DNA of 32,073 nucleotides from Bacillota bacterium (GTDB lineage Bacteria > Bacillota > Clostridia > Christensenellales > Pumilibacteraceae): NCBI GenBank assembly GCA_009780135.1, contig WRAP01000017.1:1-32073 (forward strand), read 5' to 3'. The notes beneath the pieces are model-generated. The model was not told where the DNA came from. It saw only the letters and a list, made by a program, of their open reading frames with translations, and did no database searches. Both the position numbers and the translations under genes were made by a program. Positions 30,935-32,073 of this stretch are shown here, piece after piece. Within the stretch, counting starts at the first letter, position 1, and every line of letters begins with the position of its first letter.

Positions 30935-32073
30935 CTAATTATCCCCACCAAGTCTAAAATGAATTAGTTTTGTTTGATTAAAAAAGCCAGTAAAGTATTG
31001 ATTGATATTACAACACTCGCAGTATTTAATAAACACTTGCTTATCGCCAATACACAACAATCCCAAATCTTTTTGCATTAACATATTTGCTATAAAATGA
31101 TGATTAGCTATCGCCATATAAGATACTAAAAAATGAAGATAATTTTGATGATACCAAGGCTGTATAATCAATGATATTATGTCAGGATTAGTAATGCCAA
31201 CAAATATAGTATGATGATTATAATCGCAACAGCTAGATATATTCCACCAATAATCTCCGCCATTAAACGATGCTAAAATTTGCATATCTAAATTAAATTT
31301 TTGCACTATTTCAAAATTATTACCATAGCACCAACCATAGCGTTGCATAATATGTTTTATACCATAATATATAAACGGATTATACTCTATTATAAATCTA
31401 GCTTTATCATTTCTAGGAGCAAAGCAACCATTCTCACTTATACTATACAAAAAGCTAAGTGCCTTTTGCACTCCAGTATGAAACAACGGCTGCCTAAACA
31501 TAAATATATCATTAGAGTACAAACTATCCTGATAACTTCCGTCAAAAAAATCTATATAAATTACTACATTCTCAAGACAACAAGGCAACTGCTCAATTAA
31601 ATCCGTTACCGTATCCAAAGACTCTTTACTACTAACAAAAAATATAAATCTATCGGTAACCATACCCTTACCCGAAACGAATAAGAAATTCATCATCTCA
31701 TCAAAAGTTACCACCTGCCAAAAGATATAGGATTCCATTATTGCTCTTAACGTAGACGACCACTCCGCCACAGACGACCAATCCATGCACCCATCCACAA
31801 CCAAAACATATCTAATCGGATTATTAGAGAATACAATTTGATGACTTTCCATAAACCCACGAGCCACCCAATATTGCTCCTCCGACTGCACCTGCAAGGT
31901 AGTAGCATCAGATAAACCGCCCAAAGCCCCAAAGTCAGTATACTGACCTCTTATATAAATATTCCTAACTGCCGAGCCGTTAAACGCTCCCTCGCCAATC
32001 CACTCTACACTAGCAGGAATAGTAATGCCCAATAAATATGTCGTGTTAGCAAAAGCACCCTCGCCGATATACA
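30935..32073 (-). CDS. BspA-type leucine-rich-repeat surface protein, N-terminus beyond window
   Basis: The frame is open through the right edge, so only the last 378 codons are seen. The first about 45 residues are BspA/LRR_5 repeats of the form IGEGAFxxxxxLxxITIPASVEWIGEGAF. About 320 residues of a different, unassigned domain follow: alternating strands and helices (RYVLVVDGCMDW, RFIFFVSSKESLDTVTDLIEQL, NVVIYIDFFDGSY, IFVGITNPDIISLII), many aromatic residues and several cysteines (PCC, SSCC, CECC). The order of strands is reminiscent of two-lobed Rossmann-like binding proteins, but no motif confirms that. The C-terminus (FRLGGDN) has no anchor. BspA-type proteins are usually surface-exposed and bind host matrix or other cells. 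The apparent TTG start at 32032 is internal. Confidence 0.8.
   Translation of the reverse strand, partial: YIGEGAFANTTYLLGITIPASVEWIGEGAFNGSAVRNIYIRGQYTDFGALGGLSDATTLQVQSEEQYWVARGFMESHQIVFSNNPIRYVLVVDGCMDWSSVAEWSSTLRAIMESYIFWQVVTFDEMMNFLFVSGKGMVTDRFIFFVSSKESLDTVTDLIEQLPCCLENVVIYIDFFDGSYQDSLYSNDIFMFRQPLFHTGVQKALSFLYSISENGCFAPRNDKARFIIEYNPFIYYGIKHIMQRYGWCYGNNFEIVQKFNLDMQILASFNGGDYWWNISSCCDYNHHTIFVGITNPDIISLIIQPWYHQNYLHFLVSYMAIANHHFIANMLMQKDLGLLCIGDKQVFIKYCECCNINQYFTGFFNQTKLIHFRLGGDN

Noticed and set aside
30935-32032. TTG at 32032 as the true start of the BspA-like gene
   Set aside because: The frame continues upstream with perfect LRR sequence (YIGEGAFANTTYL), so the gene is cut by the window edge.

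Overview
The window looks like a low-GC, anaerobic Bacillota (Clostridia-like) chromosome. The evidence is AT-rich DNA, strong Shine-Dalgarno (SD) sites, a rubrerythrin, a DUF5685/J-domain gene pair, a CotH-type lipoprotein, BspA-type leucine-rich repeats and very large repeat-built surface proteins. All genes I can support lie on the minus strand and are transcribed right to left. The standard genetic code fits throughout. I see no tRNA, rRNA, CRISPR array or transposase gene.

Layout in transcription order (right to left): a BspA-like surface protein cut by the right edge (30935-32073); a CPBP membrane protease; rubrerythrin; an MscS-type channel; the rpmG-secE-nusG-rplK-rplA-rplJ-rplL cluster (27606-23387), closed by a strong terminator; an ECF sigma factor with its own ECF-type promoter and a membrane-anchored beta-propeller partner; ogt; trpS; DUF5685; a degenerate J-domain protein with a cysteine-rich tail; a CotH lipoprotein; then rpsL-rpsG-fusA-tuf (13422-8710), also closed by a terminator; a small four-helix membrane protein; and a giant secreted adhesin-like protein (more than 2,500 residues) cut by the left edge.

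The main architectural surprise is that rpoB and rpoC, which normally sit between rplL and rpsL, are absent. About 10 kb of unrelated same-strand genes occupies that place. The rplJ leader still carries a recognisable L10 leader RNA and an attenuator hairpin, but a repeat element lies between the two. NusG carries an acidic N-terminal extension built of exact 31-residue repeats.

The second surprise is the intergenic DNA. Almost every junction is filled by an inverted-repeat element that begins within a few bases of the upstream stop codon, and sometimes supplies that stop codon, and ends near the next gene's SD. Two kinds are seen. One has arms made of 7-8 nt words (ATGAGAA, ATTACAA, ATGACAA, ATGCACA types) around a shared TTGATTTAT...ATAAGTCC core. 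The other is a 28-bp GGGCGACA...TGTCGCCCCTACA unit found singly and as head-to-head or tail-to-tail pairs. Several gene junctions also have a terminator overlapping the next promoter, and two genes (ogt, mscS) appear to be transcribed as leaderless mRNAs.
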